Below are positions 7,955-16,058 of a DNA stretch of 53,358 nt, piece after piece. The DNA is from HGM13233 sp964478515. GTDB lineage: Bacteria > Bacillota > Clostridia > Oscillospirales > Ruminococcaceae. The DNA lies in assembly GCA_964478515.1 (NCBI GenBank), contig CAYZIL010000014.1, positions 1 through 53,358 of the forward strand, written 5' to 3'. How positions within the stretch are numbered: position 1 is the first letter of the stretch; each line of letters opens with the position of its first letter. The position numbers were made by a program, and so were the translations under genes. The notes under the pieces are model-generated. The model made no database searches. It worked only from the letters and a program-made list of their open reading frames with translations, and was not told where the DNA came from.

Positions 7955-8323
7955 TTAGACCACTGCGGCTGCAACAAGTCGAATAGTGTTCAGGCAGTCA
8001 AGCGTCCGCTCCGCCTCCGCTAACAAGTCGGCAATGGTCTCTGGGTTGTTGTATTCGCGAAACGTCGCGGCAAACGAGCACAGTGCCGTATAGTAATCGC
8101 GGTGCATGAACAACAAATAAAGCGGGCGCTGTGCGTTTAGCAAGCGCTCAAACTCAGCTATCGCCAATTCGGTTTGCGGCAAGTCGTTTTCAACGGCTTG
8201 CCGCATTATTGTCTGTACGCATTGCGACAAGACCGCGGTACAGCGCAGCGGCACGACCACAGACGCAATGCAGACCGCCAGACTAATTATCAGCAAAACA
8301 GCGCTCATAAGACGACGGTTCAC
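7955..8323 (-). CDS. DUF4363-like single-pass membrane protein
   Basis: A 122-residue protein with an N-terminal hydrophobic segment (about residues 5-28) after MNRR, followed by an amphipathic helical domain with LPQTELAIAEFERLL and an aromatic LLFMHRDYYTALC stretch. This matches the DUF4363 pattern: small helical membrane-anchored proteins next to DUF421 genes in spore formers. It overlaps the end of the DUF421 gene by 4 nt (ATGA), so the two are translationally coupled and probably act together in the spore or cell envelope. No biochemical role is established that I can cite. Confidence 0.8.
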   Translation of the reverse strand: MNRRLMSAVLLIISLAVCIASVVVPLRCTAVLSQCVQTIMRQAVENDLPQTELAIAEFERLLNAQRPLYLLFMHRDYYTALCSFAATFREYNNPETIADLLAEAERTLDCLNTIRLVAAAVV

Positions 8324-8994
8324 GGGTGCATCCTGACAAGGTTATAATCTTCCGTATCATTGGCGCAAAGCGCCAGCACTTCGCCGAGCTTTGTCTTTTC
8401 CAAAGCAAGTACCTGCCGCAACCAAAACTCGTCTTTTTGACAGTAGGCGAGCGCGGCCGGCATTACCCGACCGTCGCAGACAACGGCGACCATCGGTTTC
8501 TTGCCGTCAGCGGCGGCGCTGACGTGTTTGCCGGGCAAAGCCTGCTCGTTGCCGTTGCGCAGAAAAATGCTTATCTCTCCGTTCGTCTCTATTATGCCCA
8601 GCTCGACGTCGCGCACGTCAAAGACGTCCTTTGCGCGCAGTGCCGACAATACGTCTGTTATGCTGTAGCGAAGCTCGCGCATCATGCGCTGGTCTATTAC
8701 GCCGTCGCGAATAATTATCTGACAGTTGCCGCTGATGAGCGCGGCAAAGCGCGGCTTTTTTACCTCAACGAGCGAAACAATTATTTCCATTGAGACAATA
8801 AGCGCTATTGGCAGCAGACCGGACAACAGCGGGATTTCCGTCTCTTCAATCGGCAGCGAGGCGATGTTGGAAATTAGAATGGTCGTGACCAGTTCCGACG
8901 GCTGAAGCTCCCCAAGCTGCCGTTTGCCCATAAAGCGCATTGCGGCAATTATTGTCACATACATTATTATCGTTCTGACGGCGACTATAATCAT
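8320..8994 (-). CDS. DUF421 (YetF-family) membrane protein
   Basis: A 224-residue protein with three N-terminal membrane helices followed by a cytosolic alpha/beta domain. Diagnostic features are MRFMGKRQLGELQPSELVTTILISN near the start, EIPLLSGLLPI in the third helix and the cytosolic SGNCQIIIRDGVIDQRMMRELRYSITDVLSALRAK. It fits the YetF/YdfS family known in endospore formers, where relatives influence spore membrane properties. The ribosome site AGAGGTG lies partly inside a hairpin just upstream. It is transcribed divergently from the germination operon and coupled to the DUF4363 gene downstream. Confidence 0.88.
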   Translation of the reverse strand: MIIVAVRTIIMYVTIIAAMRFMGKRQLGELQPSELVTTILISNIASLPIEETEIPLLSGLLPIALIVSMEIIVSLVEVKKPRFAALISGNCQIIIRDGVIDQRMMRELRYSITDVLSALRAKDVFDVRDVELGIIETNGEISIFLRNGNEQALPGKHVSAAADGKKPMVAVVCDGRVMPAALAYCQKDEFWLRQVLALEKTKLGEVLALCANDTEDYNLVRMHP

Positions 8995-9006
8995 ATAATT
9001 TCACAC

Positions 9007-9041
9007 CTCTGCTGTGTAGTATTTACAGCGGAGCTTTTTTT
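9007..9041 (+). terminator. Intrinsic terminator in front of the ger operon
   Basis: A 9-bp stem (9007-9015 with 9025-9033, one G-T pair) and a 9-nt loop, followed by seven T residues. No plus-strand gene ends here. It would stop read-through from nrdR running antisense through the DUF421/DUF4363 genes. Read on the minus strand, the same stem overlaps the ribosome site of the DUF421 gene. Confidence 0.75.
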
Positions 9042-9100
9042 ATTTGGATTTAATTGCCGCGCACCCGGTTATTTGCCGGCCGGCGGTGAATAATAGCCGC

Positions 9101-10558
9101 ATGGAAAAAAACTATTGCGGTAATGTGGACGCCGATGTGGCGGCAATGCAGCAGCTTTGCGGCGGCAGCGACGACTTGCTGAAAATGAAATTCAAAGTCG
9201 GCAACGTGCGCTGCGCCATGCTGTGGTTCGACGGCATGATGAGCGAAAAAATGGGTTGGGAATTGCTGTACACCCGGTTGAGCGAGTGCGGCGCAAAGTC
9301 AAAAAACACAGCACAGCTGTTGTCAGAGCTTTCAAAACGCGAATTACTTTTCAGGCCCACGTTTGTTGTCGATTATGACACCGCTTTGAGCCACGCAATG
9401 AGCGGCTCGGCCGTGCTGCTAATAGAGGACTACCGCGGTGCCGCCTGCGTGTCCATACCCGGGTTCCCCAGCAGAGCAATCAGCGAAAGTTATACCGAAG
9501 AAAACGTCCGCGCCTCGCGAGAGGGCTTTGCTGAGCCGCTGAAAGTGAATATAACACTCATACGCCGCCGCCTGAAGACGGGCCGACTTGTAGTAGAAAA
9601 CCACAAGGTGGGCTCGCTTAGCAACACAGCCGCGGCAATAGTATATATTCGCGACAAGGTTTCGCCGCAGACGCTCGCTCAGGTGCGAGAACGGCTCAAA
9701 GAAATAGATATGGAAACGGTGCTCGAAAGCGGCTTCATAGAACCGTTTTTCAAGCAGCGGAAGTTTTCGTTCTTTTCCGGCGTCGGCTATACCGAAAGGC
9801 CGGACAGTCTTTGCGCAAAGCTGGCTGAGGGCAGGGTCGGCATAATTGTCGACGGAACCCCCTTTGTGCTGGTGATGCCGCACCTGTTTATTGAAAATTT
9901 TCAAAGCTTTGACGACTACACCAACAAAGCGTACTACGCAACGTTCATTCGCATAATAAAGCTGGTCGCTTTTGCCGTAACAATAGCGTTGCCCGGCGTA
10001 TATGTAGCTGCCGCAGTGTTCGCGCCGCAGCTGTTTCCGACTCAGATGCTGAAAAATATAATTGAGGCGGAACACAAATTGGCGCTGCCGGTGTTGGCGG
10101 AGGCGCTGTTTATCAACCTTGTCTACGAGATAGTTCGCGAGGCGGGCTTGCGGCTGCCGCGCCCGGTCGGACACGCTGTAAGTTTGCTGGGCGCGCTTAT
10201 TGTCGGCGACGCGGCGGTCGCTGCCGGTCTTGCAAGCTCGCCGCTGGTGATGATAGCGGCGCTGACGACGGTGTGTTCTTTTCTGGTGCCGACAATCTAC
10301 CAGCCGGTAACTTTTTTGCGCTTTGTGTTCATTATTGTCGGCGGGACGCTCGGCTTTGCCGGGCTGGTTCCGGCGGCGCTGTTCGTGCTGTTGAACATTA
10401 CTGCGGTCGACACCTTCGGCGTGCCGTATTCAGCGCCGCTGTCGCCTTACGGCAGTTCGCTGCTGCGTGACGAACTGGTAAGGTGCAGCTGGCGCAAGCT
10501 GTCTGAAAGGCCGTTTGTCGTAGACAAGCTTCCGGGAGGGAAGGATGCAGAGCGATAA
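9101..10558 (+). CDS. Spore germination protein, GerA-family A subunit
   Basis: The A subunit of a germinant receptor, an inner-membrane protein of the dormant spore that senses nutrients with B and C subunits. From ATG at 9101 it is 485 residues, close to the family length. The soluble N-terminal domain contains LVVENHKVGSLSNTAAAIVYI, and the C-terminal half has several membrane helices with LRLPRPVGHAVSLLGALIVGDAAVAAGL and a late PYSAPLSPYG motif, all hallmarks of GerAA proteins. The start is uncertain: an in-frame TTG at 9044 would add 19 residues, and neither start has a strong ribosome site. It overlaps the next gene by 14 nt. Forespore expression is expected from the family; I could not find a convincing sigma-G promoter. 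Confidence 0.92.
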   Translation: MEKNYCGNVDADVAAMQQLCGGSDDLLKMKFKVGNVRCAMLWFDGMMSEKMGWELLYTRLSECGAKSKNTAQLLSELSKRELLFRPTFVVDYDTALSHAMSGSAVLLIEDYRGAACVSIPGFPSRAISESYTEENVRASREGFAEPLKVNITLIRRRLKTGRLVVENHKVGSLSNTAAAIVYIRDKVSPQTLAQVRERLKEIDMETVLESGFIEPFFKQRKFSFFSGVGYTERPDSLCAKLAEGRVGIIVDGTPFVLVMPHLFIENFQSFDDYTNKAYYATFIRIIKLVAFAVTIALPGVYVAAAVFAPQLFPTQMLKNIIEAEHKLALPVLAEALFINLVYEIVREAGLRLPRPVGHAVSLLGALIVGDAAVAAGLASSPLVMIAALTTVCSFLVPTIYQPVTFLRFVFIIVGGTLGFAGLVPAALFVLLNITAVDTFGVPYSAPLSPYGSSLLRDELVRCSWRKLSERPFVVDKLPGGKDAER

Positions 10559-11510
10559 TTATATCTCCGCCGCGCAATTGACTGTGTTTGTCTGCGTGAG
10601 CAAGCTCGCGCAGCTGACCGGAGTACAGTTTAGCGGCGGCGCGCTTTCAGAAATATTTTTCCGACTTGCGGCAGACGCTGCCGCGGTCTTGTTGGTGCTT
10701 GTAATTCAAAAATTGGTGCCGGCGCAACGCAAAGACTTAACGGCACCGGCAGCGGCGGCAGTAGCGCTGCTGTGCGCTTACGCAGCGGTGTGCGCGCAAC
10801 TTTACAAACAAATATCCTCAACGCAGCTTTCCCGCGGCGCGGTGCTTTTAAGCTTGCTGCTTTTAGTGGCTCTTTGCTGGTACGCGCTCGGCTCAAATAT
10901 AAGCGCGGCGGCGCGCGCCGCGCTGCCGGTGCTGATTGCTACCGTGTTTGCCGCGGTACTGATGATATGCGGCGCCTACAGGCCGAGATTTTTATCTCTC
11001 ACTTTCAGCGGTTTCACTGTTGGCGAATTTGGCAAACACATGCTTAATTCCGCGCCGGAAGTTGTGGCGGCTGTAATTCTTTCGTCAAGAGTAAGGGGGA
11101 AAAGCTCTGCGACCGCGACAATTGCCGCCGCGTTTGCCGCAGCCTGGGCGATATTCATTCCAACGGCAGCGGTAGCCGCAGCGTGTACAGGTCAATGCCT
11201 TTACAGCGAATACAGGCTGCTTGCGCTCTTTTCGCGCTGCACTTCGCTGCCTTTATTTAAGGACTTTTCAAATATATTTTTTTGTACAGCTGTAATGTTG
11301 GGCGGTATAAGACTGCTGCTGTTGACACAGGCAGCCGCGACTTGCTGTCGGGGCAACACTAAAGCCCTGCGCGTTACCACTTTTCTGCTGGCACCGGTAG
11401 CTTTGGCGGCGTTGCTGCCTAACGGCTCTTTAGAAAATGTTTTGGCAATTGCCTGTGCTGCCGCCACGGTGCTGTTTTTACTGACCGGTGGACTGAAAGA
11501 GGCAAAATGA
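10545..11510 (+). CDS. Spore germination protein, GerA-family B subunit (permease-like)
   Basis: A highly hydrophobic 321-residue protein with about ten predicted membrane helices, in the position of the GerB subunit, an APC-superfamily-like permease that carries the germinant-binding site in known receptors. The N-terminal ISAAQLTVFVCVSKLAQLTG and mid-protein FGKHMLNSAPEVVAAVILS fit this divergent family. It is shorter than typical B subunits (about 360 residues), mostly through short loops. The start overlaps the A-subunit gene by 14 nt with GGAGGG just upstream, and its stop overlaps the third gene by ATGA. The assignment leans on context because B subunits diverge strongly. Confidence 0.8.
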   Translation: MQSDNYISAAQLTVFVCVSKLAQLTGVQFSGGALSEIFFRLAADAAAVLLVLVIQKLVPAQRKDLTAPAAAAVALLCAYAAVCAQLYKQISSTQLSRGAVLLSLLLLVALCWYALGSNISAAARAALPVLIATVFAAVLMICGAYRPRFLSLTFSGFTVGEFGKHMLNSAPEVVAAVILSSRVRGKSSATATIAAAFAAAWAIFIPTAAVAAACTGQCLYSEYRLLALFSRCTSLPLFKDFSNIFFCTAVMLGGIRLLLLTQAAATCCRGNTKALRVTTFLLAPVALAALLPNGSLENVLAIACAAATVLFLLTGGLKEAK

Positions 11511-12340
11511 AGAAAGTTTTTGCGGTAATAGCGGCGGCGTTGGTGCTTTTTTGCGGCCGCACGCCGGCGGAAAATCTCAGTGATCTCAAGCTCGTATATG
11601 CTGTTATAATAGCCTGCGAACAAAACGAGACGCAGATATATGCGCTTTGTGACAGCGGGCAGGAGATTGAAATGTGCACGGCCGCCGCTGACGGAGTGAC
11701 AGCAGCGGCAATGCGCTTATGCTCGCAGCAGCCGCTTTTCTTTGCCGATTGCGCTACGGTCGTGCTGAACGCCGCCGCCGCGGCGCGCATAGACGAAGTT
11801 TTTACAGTGTTGTGTGATGTGTTGAGTGTGCCGGTAAATTGCGACGCGGTATGTTGCGAAGACGTTCTCGGGTTATTAGAAGCGGCAGAGCAGCCGGGCT
11901 ACAAATTTGCGACTTCCGTTCAGCTGCCGCTTTTTCGTTTTTATTCGCAGCGGTTGTGTTTGCCGGCACTGCGCGAGGATGACAGCGCCCTGGTGCTGTT
12001 TAACAGTAACGGTAGGGCAGTTCCGGTTGCGAACGGCTGTGAAGCGCAGATTTTAGAGCTGCTGCTGTTCGGCAAAAGCGAAACGATTGAAACTGAAAAT
12101 TATACGCTTGACGCTTCGAAGCTGTTGGTATTGCCGTGGGGCGGCGAGTATACTGCAGTTGTTTTCGGCACTCTCGGCGGCGAGACAAAAACGGGCAATC
12201 TGCGCGAGTACGCCCGCTCGCAATTGTGCACGGTGCTGCGCAAGTATACACTTTTGAGCGGCCGCGACTTGCTGCTTGCGAGCGGTACTTGCCGCGGCAG
12301 TGATATCAACGTCGTAATGTTGACGCTCGAAAAGATTTAA
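11507..12340 (+). CDS. Putative GerC subunit, short and divergent
   Basis: Third gene of the operon, in the position of the GerC subunit, normally a lipoprotein of about 370 residues. This one has 277. It starts with a clear signal peptide (MKKVF then a hydrophobic core) ending VLFCGR, where the residue before Cys is Phe rather than Gly or Ala, so a standard lipobox is absent. The C-terminal region with EYARSQLCTVLRKY and a last strand SDINVVMLTLEKI resembles the third GerC domain. The assignment is by context plus general architecture. It may be secreted and loosely held, or lipidated at a non-canonical site. The start overlaps the permease stop in an ATGA arrangement. Confidence 0.6.
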   Translation: MKKVFAVIAAALVLFCGRTPAENLSDLKLVYAVIIACEQNETQIYALCDSGQEIEMCTAAADGVTAAAMRLCSQQPLFFADCATVVLNAAAAARIDEVFTVLCDVLSVPVNCDAVCCEDVLGLLEAAEQPGYKFATSVQLPLFRFYSQRLCLPALREDDSALVLFNSNGRAVPVANGCEAQILELLLFGKSETIETENYTLDASKLLVLPWGGEYTAVVFGTLGGETKTGNLREYARSQLCTVLRKYTLLSGRDLLLASGTCRGSDINVVMLTLEKI

Positions 12341-12352
12341 CCCGCCGCTTTG

Positions 12353-12381
12353 TTGAATAGCCGCCGCCGATAAGGTATAAT
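12353..12381 (+). promoter_or_regulatory. Sigma-A-type promoter of the hprK operon
   Basis: TTGAAT (12353-12358), a 17-nt spacer and a perfect TATAAT (12376-12381), 23 nt before the hprK start. It separates vegetative expression of hprK onward from the germination operon upstream. Confidence 0.8.
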
Positions 12382-12403
12382 TATCTAAAAGGCAGGTGTG
12401 CTT

Positions 12404-13333
12404 ATGGCTGATTATAAAGTCTCGGTCACGAAACTCATTGAAGAATTGCACCTTGAGGCCGCTTATTTACCTATGAGCAGCGACGAGTTATTCGTGACCT
12501 CGGCAGAGGTAAACAGACCGGCGCTGGTGCTGGATGGTTTTACGGAATATTTTGAGCGCGCGCGCATACAGATAGTCGGTCGCGTCGAGATGGCGTTTTT
12601 GGACAAACTAGACGCGGCGCAGCGACTGACCGCAGCAAAAAACCTGTTTGAACTCAAACCGGTGGCGGTAGTCGTCACAAGGAAACTGGCGGTTCCGGAC
12701 GAATTTATGTCACTGGCGAAGCAGTTTTCGGTGCCGCTGTTGACCAGCGCGGAAAAAACCTCTGACTTTATGTCTGAGGCAATCTCCTATCTTTCCGTGG
12801 AGCTGGCGCCGCGCATAAGTCGCCACGGCGTTTTGGTAGAAGTATACGGCGAAGGCGTGCTGCTGCTGGGCGAAAGCGGCGTGGGCAAAAGCGAGACGGC
12901 TATTGAACTTGTCAAGCGCGGCCATCGCCTTATAGCTGACGACGTCGTCGAGCTGCGCCGGGTGTCTAACCGCACGCTGGTCGGTTCGGCGCCGGAAAAC
13001 ATTCGCCACTTTGTCGAGCTGCGCGGCATAGGCATAGTCAACGTGCGGCGGCTGTTCGGCATGGGCTCGGTAAAAATGACAGAGCGCGTCGACATAATAA
13101 TTGAATTGGAACAGTGGCAGGCCAATAAAAATTACAGCGTCATTGCTCCCGAGACCCAGACAATGTCTATACTCGAAGTACCGGTACCAAAGCTTACCGT
13201 GCCGGTGCGCCCCGGCCGCAACCTGGCAATAATAATTGAGGTAGCGGCAATGAACAACCGTCAGCTGAAAATGGGCTACAGCCCAATAAATGAGCTGATG
13301 AACTCGCTGGGACTGGCGGACGAATACTTTTGA
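12404..13333 (+). CDS. hprK: HPr kinase/phosphorylase
   Basis: Bifunctional enzyme that phosphorylates Ser46 of HPr, or removes that phosphate, to set carbon catabolite repression in low-GC Gram-positives. The 309 residues contain the N-terminal regulatory domain, the Walker A loop GESGVGKS at about 156-163, the acidic LIADDVVEL strand, and the family signature ELRGIGIVNVRRLFG at about 205. A late PVRPGRNLAIIIEVAAMNNR also fits. ATG at 12404 follows AGGCAGG at proper spacing. It begins the operon hprK-murB-rapZ-whiA-dnaE; murB follows after 14 nt. No ptsH lies in the window. Confidence 0.97.
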   Translation: MADYKVSVTKLIEELHLEAAYLPMSSDELFVTSAEVNRPALVLDGFTEYFERARIQIVGRVEMAFLDKLDAAQRLTAAKNLFELKPVAVVVTRKLAVPDEFMSLAKQFSVPLLTSAEKTSDFMSEAISYLSVELAPRISRHGVLVEVYGEGVLLLGESGVGKSETAIELVKRGHRLIADDVVELRRVSNRTLVGSAPENIRHFVELRGIGIVNVRRLFGMGSVKMTERVDIIIELEQWQANKNYSVIAPETQTMSILEVPVPKLTVPVRPGRNLAIIIEVAAMNNRQLKMGYSPINELMNSLGLADEYF

Positions 13334-13347
13334 TCGGCGGACAGCAG

Positions 13348-14253
13348 ATGGATTACGAAAAAACAGCGGCGCAGCTTGCCGGGTGCGGCTGTGAGGTACG
13401 GCAAAGTGAGCCGCTCAGCGCTCACACCGGTTTTCGCACCGGCGGCGCCGCGGCGCTTATGGCACTGCCTAAAGACGTGCCGGCGCTGACGGCGGCGGTA
13501 AAGTATCTGCGCGCTGCCGCAGCCAAATATTACATACTCGGAAACGGCTCAAACGTAGTGGCGCCGGACGGCGGCTACGACGGTGTGGTTGTTAAGACCG
13601 AAAAACTCAACCGTATCGAAGTGACTGGCGCAAACACGCTGCACAGCGAGTGCGGCGCGTTGCTGACTTCCTTATGTAGATGTGCGCTGGACGCGCAGCT
13701 GAGCGGAATTGAATTTGCTTACGGAATACCCGGTTCGGTAGGCGGCGCGGTGTACATGAATGCCGGCGCTTACGGCGGCGAAATAAAGGACGTTATTGCC
13801 GGCGCCGATGTTCTGTGTGAAGACGCACAGGTGCGCCGTTTCAGCTGCGGGGAACTGGAGCTTGCCTACCGCAGCTCGGTCTTTCACAAAAGGCCGCAGC
13901 TGTGCGTACTGGCGGCAGATTTTCAATTGCAGCCGGGCACGCGCGCGGAAATTAAAGCGCAAATGAACGAGCTGCTGGCGCGGCGACGGGAAAAACAGCC
14001 GCTCAATCTGCCCAGCTGCGGCAGCACGTTTAAGCGGCCGCAGGGCGCTTACGCCTCGGCGCTTATTGAACAGTGCGGCCTAAAGGGCAGGGGAGTCGGC
14101 GCGGCTCAGGTAAGCGAAAAACACAGCGGTTTTGTGGTAAATACCGGCGGCGCCAGCACCAAAGACGTGCTTGACACTATTGAGCTTGTGCGCGAGACGG
14201 TGCGCCGACAAACCGGTTTTGAACTGGAACCGGAAGTGAGATTTTTGCAGTGA
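13348..14253 (+). CDS. murB: UDP-N-acetylenolpyruvoylglucosamine reductase
   Basis: FAD-dependent enzyme that reduces the enolpyruvyl ether to give UDP-MurNAc, the second committed step of peptidoglycan precursor synthesis. The FAD-binding segments ILGNGSNVVAPDGGYDG and AYGIPGSVGGAVYMNAGAYGGE are clear. So are the catalytic-site stretches AYRSSVFH and PSCGSTFKRPQG with the proton-donating Ser, and the terminal Glu in ELEPEVRFL. At 301 residues it is the compact form. ATG at 13348 follows GGCGGA; a TTG at 13330 overlapping the hprK stop is an alternative. It sits in the common Clostridial order hprK-murB-rapZ. Confidence 0.97.
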   Translation: MDYEKTAAQLAGCGCEVRQSEPLSAHTGFRTGGAAALMALPKDVPALTAAVKYLRAAAAKYYILGNGSNVVAPDGGYDGVVVKTEKLNRIEVTGANTLHSECGALLTSLCRCALDAQLSGIEFAYGIPGSVGGAVYMNAGAYGGEIKDVIAGADVLCEDAQVRRFSCGELELAYRSSVFHKRPQLCVLAADFQLQPGTRAEIKAQMNELLARRREKQPLNLPSCGSTFKRPQGAYASALIEQCGLKGRGVGAAQVSEKHSGFVVNTGGASTKDVLDTIELVRETVRRQTGFELEPEVRFLQ

Positions 14254-14278
14254 AGTCAACACGGCAGGGAGGAAGCAT

Positions 14279-15139
14279 ATGGAAATAGTGATAGTCACCG
14301 GGTTGTCCGGCGCCGGAAAATCGAAAGCGGTAGACGCCCTAGAGGATATCGGCTTTTTCTGTATAGACAACATACCGCCGCTGCTTATTCCCAAATTCGC
14401 CGAGATGGCGGCACAGTCGCCGAAAATGAAGAAAGTAGCTATCGTAATAGACGTGCGCGGCGGCGACCTATTTAACGACATCTACGAGTGCATTAACGAG
14501 CTTAAGCAAACTCAGGTCGATTTCAAAATTCTCTACCTTGACGCCGAGGACAGGGTGCTGGAAAAGCGCTATAAAGAGTCGCGGCGGCGCCACCCGCTTG
14601 CTACGCAGCAGAATGTCGGCATAACCGAGGCGGTCCAGCAGGAACGCGAGCTGCTAAAGCCTTTGTACGACATGAGCGACTACATGATAGACACCTCTTA
14701 TTTGTCTGTCGCTCAACTGCGCGACCGCGTCATTACAATATTTTCTGAGGCCAGCGACAACGCCTTTCAGGTGATTGTCCAGTCTTTCGGCTATAAATTC
14801 GGACTGCCGTCCGATTCTGACCTGGTGCTGGACGTGCGCTGTTTGGACAACCCCTTTTACGTTGACGAATTAAAGGAATTGACCGGTCTTGACCAGCCGA
14901 TTGTTGACTGGCTGCGCGAAAAAGAGAACACCGGAAAACTGCTGGACTCCTACACTGATTTTTTGCGCACGTCAATACCGATGTATATAAAAGAGGGCAA
15001 GAGCGAGCTGGTAATAACCGTAGGCTGCACCGGCGGCAAACACCGGTCGGTCTATATTGCCGAGCGCATCAACGAATTTGTCCGCTCTATCGGCTTGCGC
15101 AGCGAGATTATCCACCGCGACATCTACAAGCATATTTAG
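14279..15139 (+). CDS. rapZ: RapZ/YvcJ nucleotide-binding protein
   Basis: A P-loop protein of the RapZ (YvcJ) family. In enterobacteria it is an RNase adapter sensing UDP-GlcNAc; in Gram-positives the role is less clear. The Walker A loop GLSGAGKS is at residues 8-15. DIGFFCIDNIPP, RGGDLF, YLDAEDRVLEKRYKESRRRHPL, the mid-protein FGYKFGLPSDSDLVLDVRCLDNP and the C-terminal GCTGGKHRSVYIAE are all conserved family blocks. The 286 residues are standard, and GGGAGGA precedes the ATG. It is followed directly by whiA; the yvcK/mgfK gene that usually lies between them is absent here. Confidence 0.97.
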   Translation: MEIVIVTGLSGAGKSKAVDALEDIGFFCIDNIPPLLIPKFAEMAAQSPKMKKVAIVIDVRGGDLFNDIYECINELKQTQVDFKILYLDAEDRVLEKRYKESRRRHPLATQQNVGITEAVQQERELLKPLYDMSDYMIDTSYLSVAQLRDRVITIFSEASDNAFQVIVQSFGYKFGLPSDSDLVLDVRCLDNPFYVDELKELTGLDQPIVDWLREKENTGKLLDSYTDFLRTSIPMYIKEGKSELVITVGCTGGKHRSVYIAERINEFVRSIGLRSEIIHRDIYKHI

Positions 15140-15146
15140 GAGCATC

Positions 15147-16058
15147 ATGACTTTTTCTCTGCGCTGTAAAGAGGATATTATCGCCAACATGGCCCAAAAG
15201 CCGTGTTGCCGCTCGGCGCATCTTTACGGGATGATTTGTTTTGCCAAGCGCTTCAGTAAGGATGAAATCCGCTTTACCTCGGAAAGCGACTTTATTATTG
15301 AGCACTACTTGTCGCTGCTGGAAAGCTGCGGCGTGCCGTCTGCGGCGGCAGTGCTCAGCGCCGGATTGCGCGAAAAGACCGCAGCAATAACCGACCGCGA
15401 CGTTATAGAGCACATTTTGTGCGACTTTTCCTATTTGGGGGACGAGACCAGTTTTCGTCTGCTGCAGGAAAATTTCGTCTGTGAGGATTGCGTTCGGTCT
15501 TTTTTGGCAGGCTGTTTTATTGCCGGCGGCACCGTTACCGACCCGCGAATCAATTACCATTTGGAGTTTACCAGCCACAAACAGCTTTTCTTCCGCGATT
15601 TTTTTGAGTTAGTTTGCGAGTTGGGGCTGGAGCCTAAACTCTCCTCGCGCGGCTATTCGAAACTGCTTTATTTTAAGGACAGTTCGCGCATAGAGGATAT
15701 ACTTGCCCTAATGGGCGCGTACAATTGCAGCATGGAGCTGATGAACACCAAAATAGAAAAGGATATCCGCAACAACGTCAACCGCGCTATTAATTGCGAG
15801 AGCGCAAATATTGGCAAGACCGTTGACGCGTCCGCGACGCTGGCGGCCGATATTCAGCTGATAGCTGAGCGCGAGGTCGCTTTAGACCCGCAGCTTGCGA
15901 CAATTGCCCAGCTCAGACTCGACAACCGCGAACTGTCGCTGAGCGAGTTGGGTCAGCTTTGCGAACCGAAAATGACGAAATCCGGCGTGCATCACCGTTT
16001 GAGCCGCCTGCACCAAATAGCCGAGGACTTGAGGAAGAGCGCCTATGAACGAGATTAA
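15147..16058 (+). CDS. whiA: WhiA, DNA-binding regulator
   Basis: A 303-residue protein with an N-terminal domain resembling LAGLIDADG homing endonucleases but without catalytic function, and a C-terminal helix-turn-helix. Family signals are the start MTFSLRCKEDI, FLAGCFIAGGTVTDPRINYHLEF, MGAYNCSMELMNTKIEKDIRNNVNRAINCESANI and the terminal LSLSELGQLCEPKMTKSGVHHRLSRLHQIAE. WhiA controls cell-division-related processes in Firmicutes and sporulation in actinobacteria. ATG at 15147 follows AGGAG; longer readings have no site. It overlaps dnaE by 14 nt, so the two are coupled. Confidence 0.97.
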   Translation: MTFSLRCKEDIIANMAQKPCCRSAHLYGMICFAKRFSKDEIRFTSESDFIIEHYLSLLESCGVPSAAAVLSAGLREKTAAITDRDVIEHILCDFSYLGDETSFRLLQENFVCEDCVRSFLAGCFIAGGTVTDPRINYHLEFTSHKQLFFRDFFELVCELGLEPKLSSRGYSKLLYFKDSSRIEDILALMGAYNCSMELMNTKIEKDIRNNVNRAINCESANIGKTVDASATLAADIQLIAEREVALDPQLATIAQLRLDNRELSLSELGQLCEPKMTKSGVHHRLSRLHQIAEDLRKSAYERD

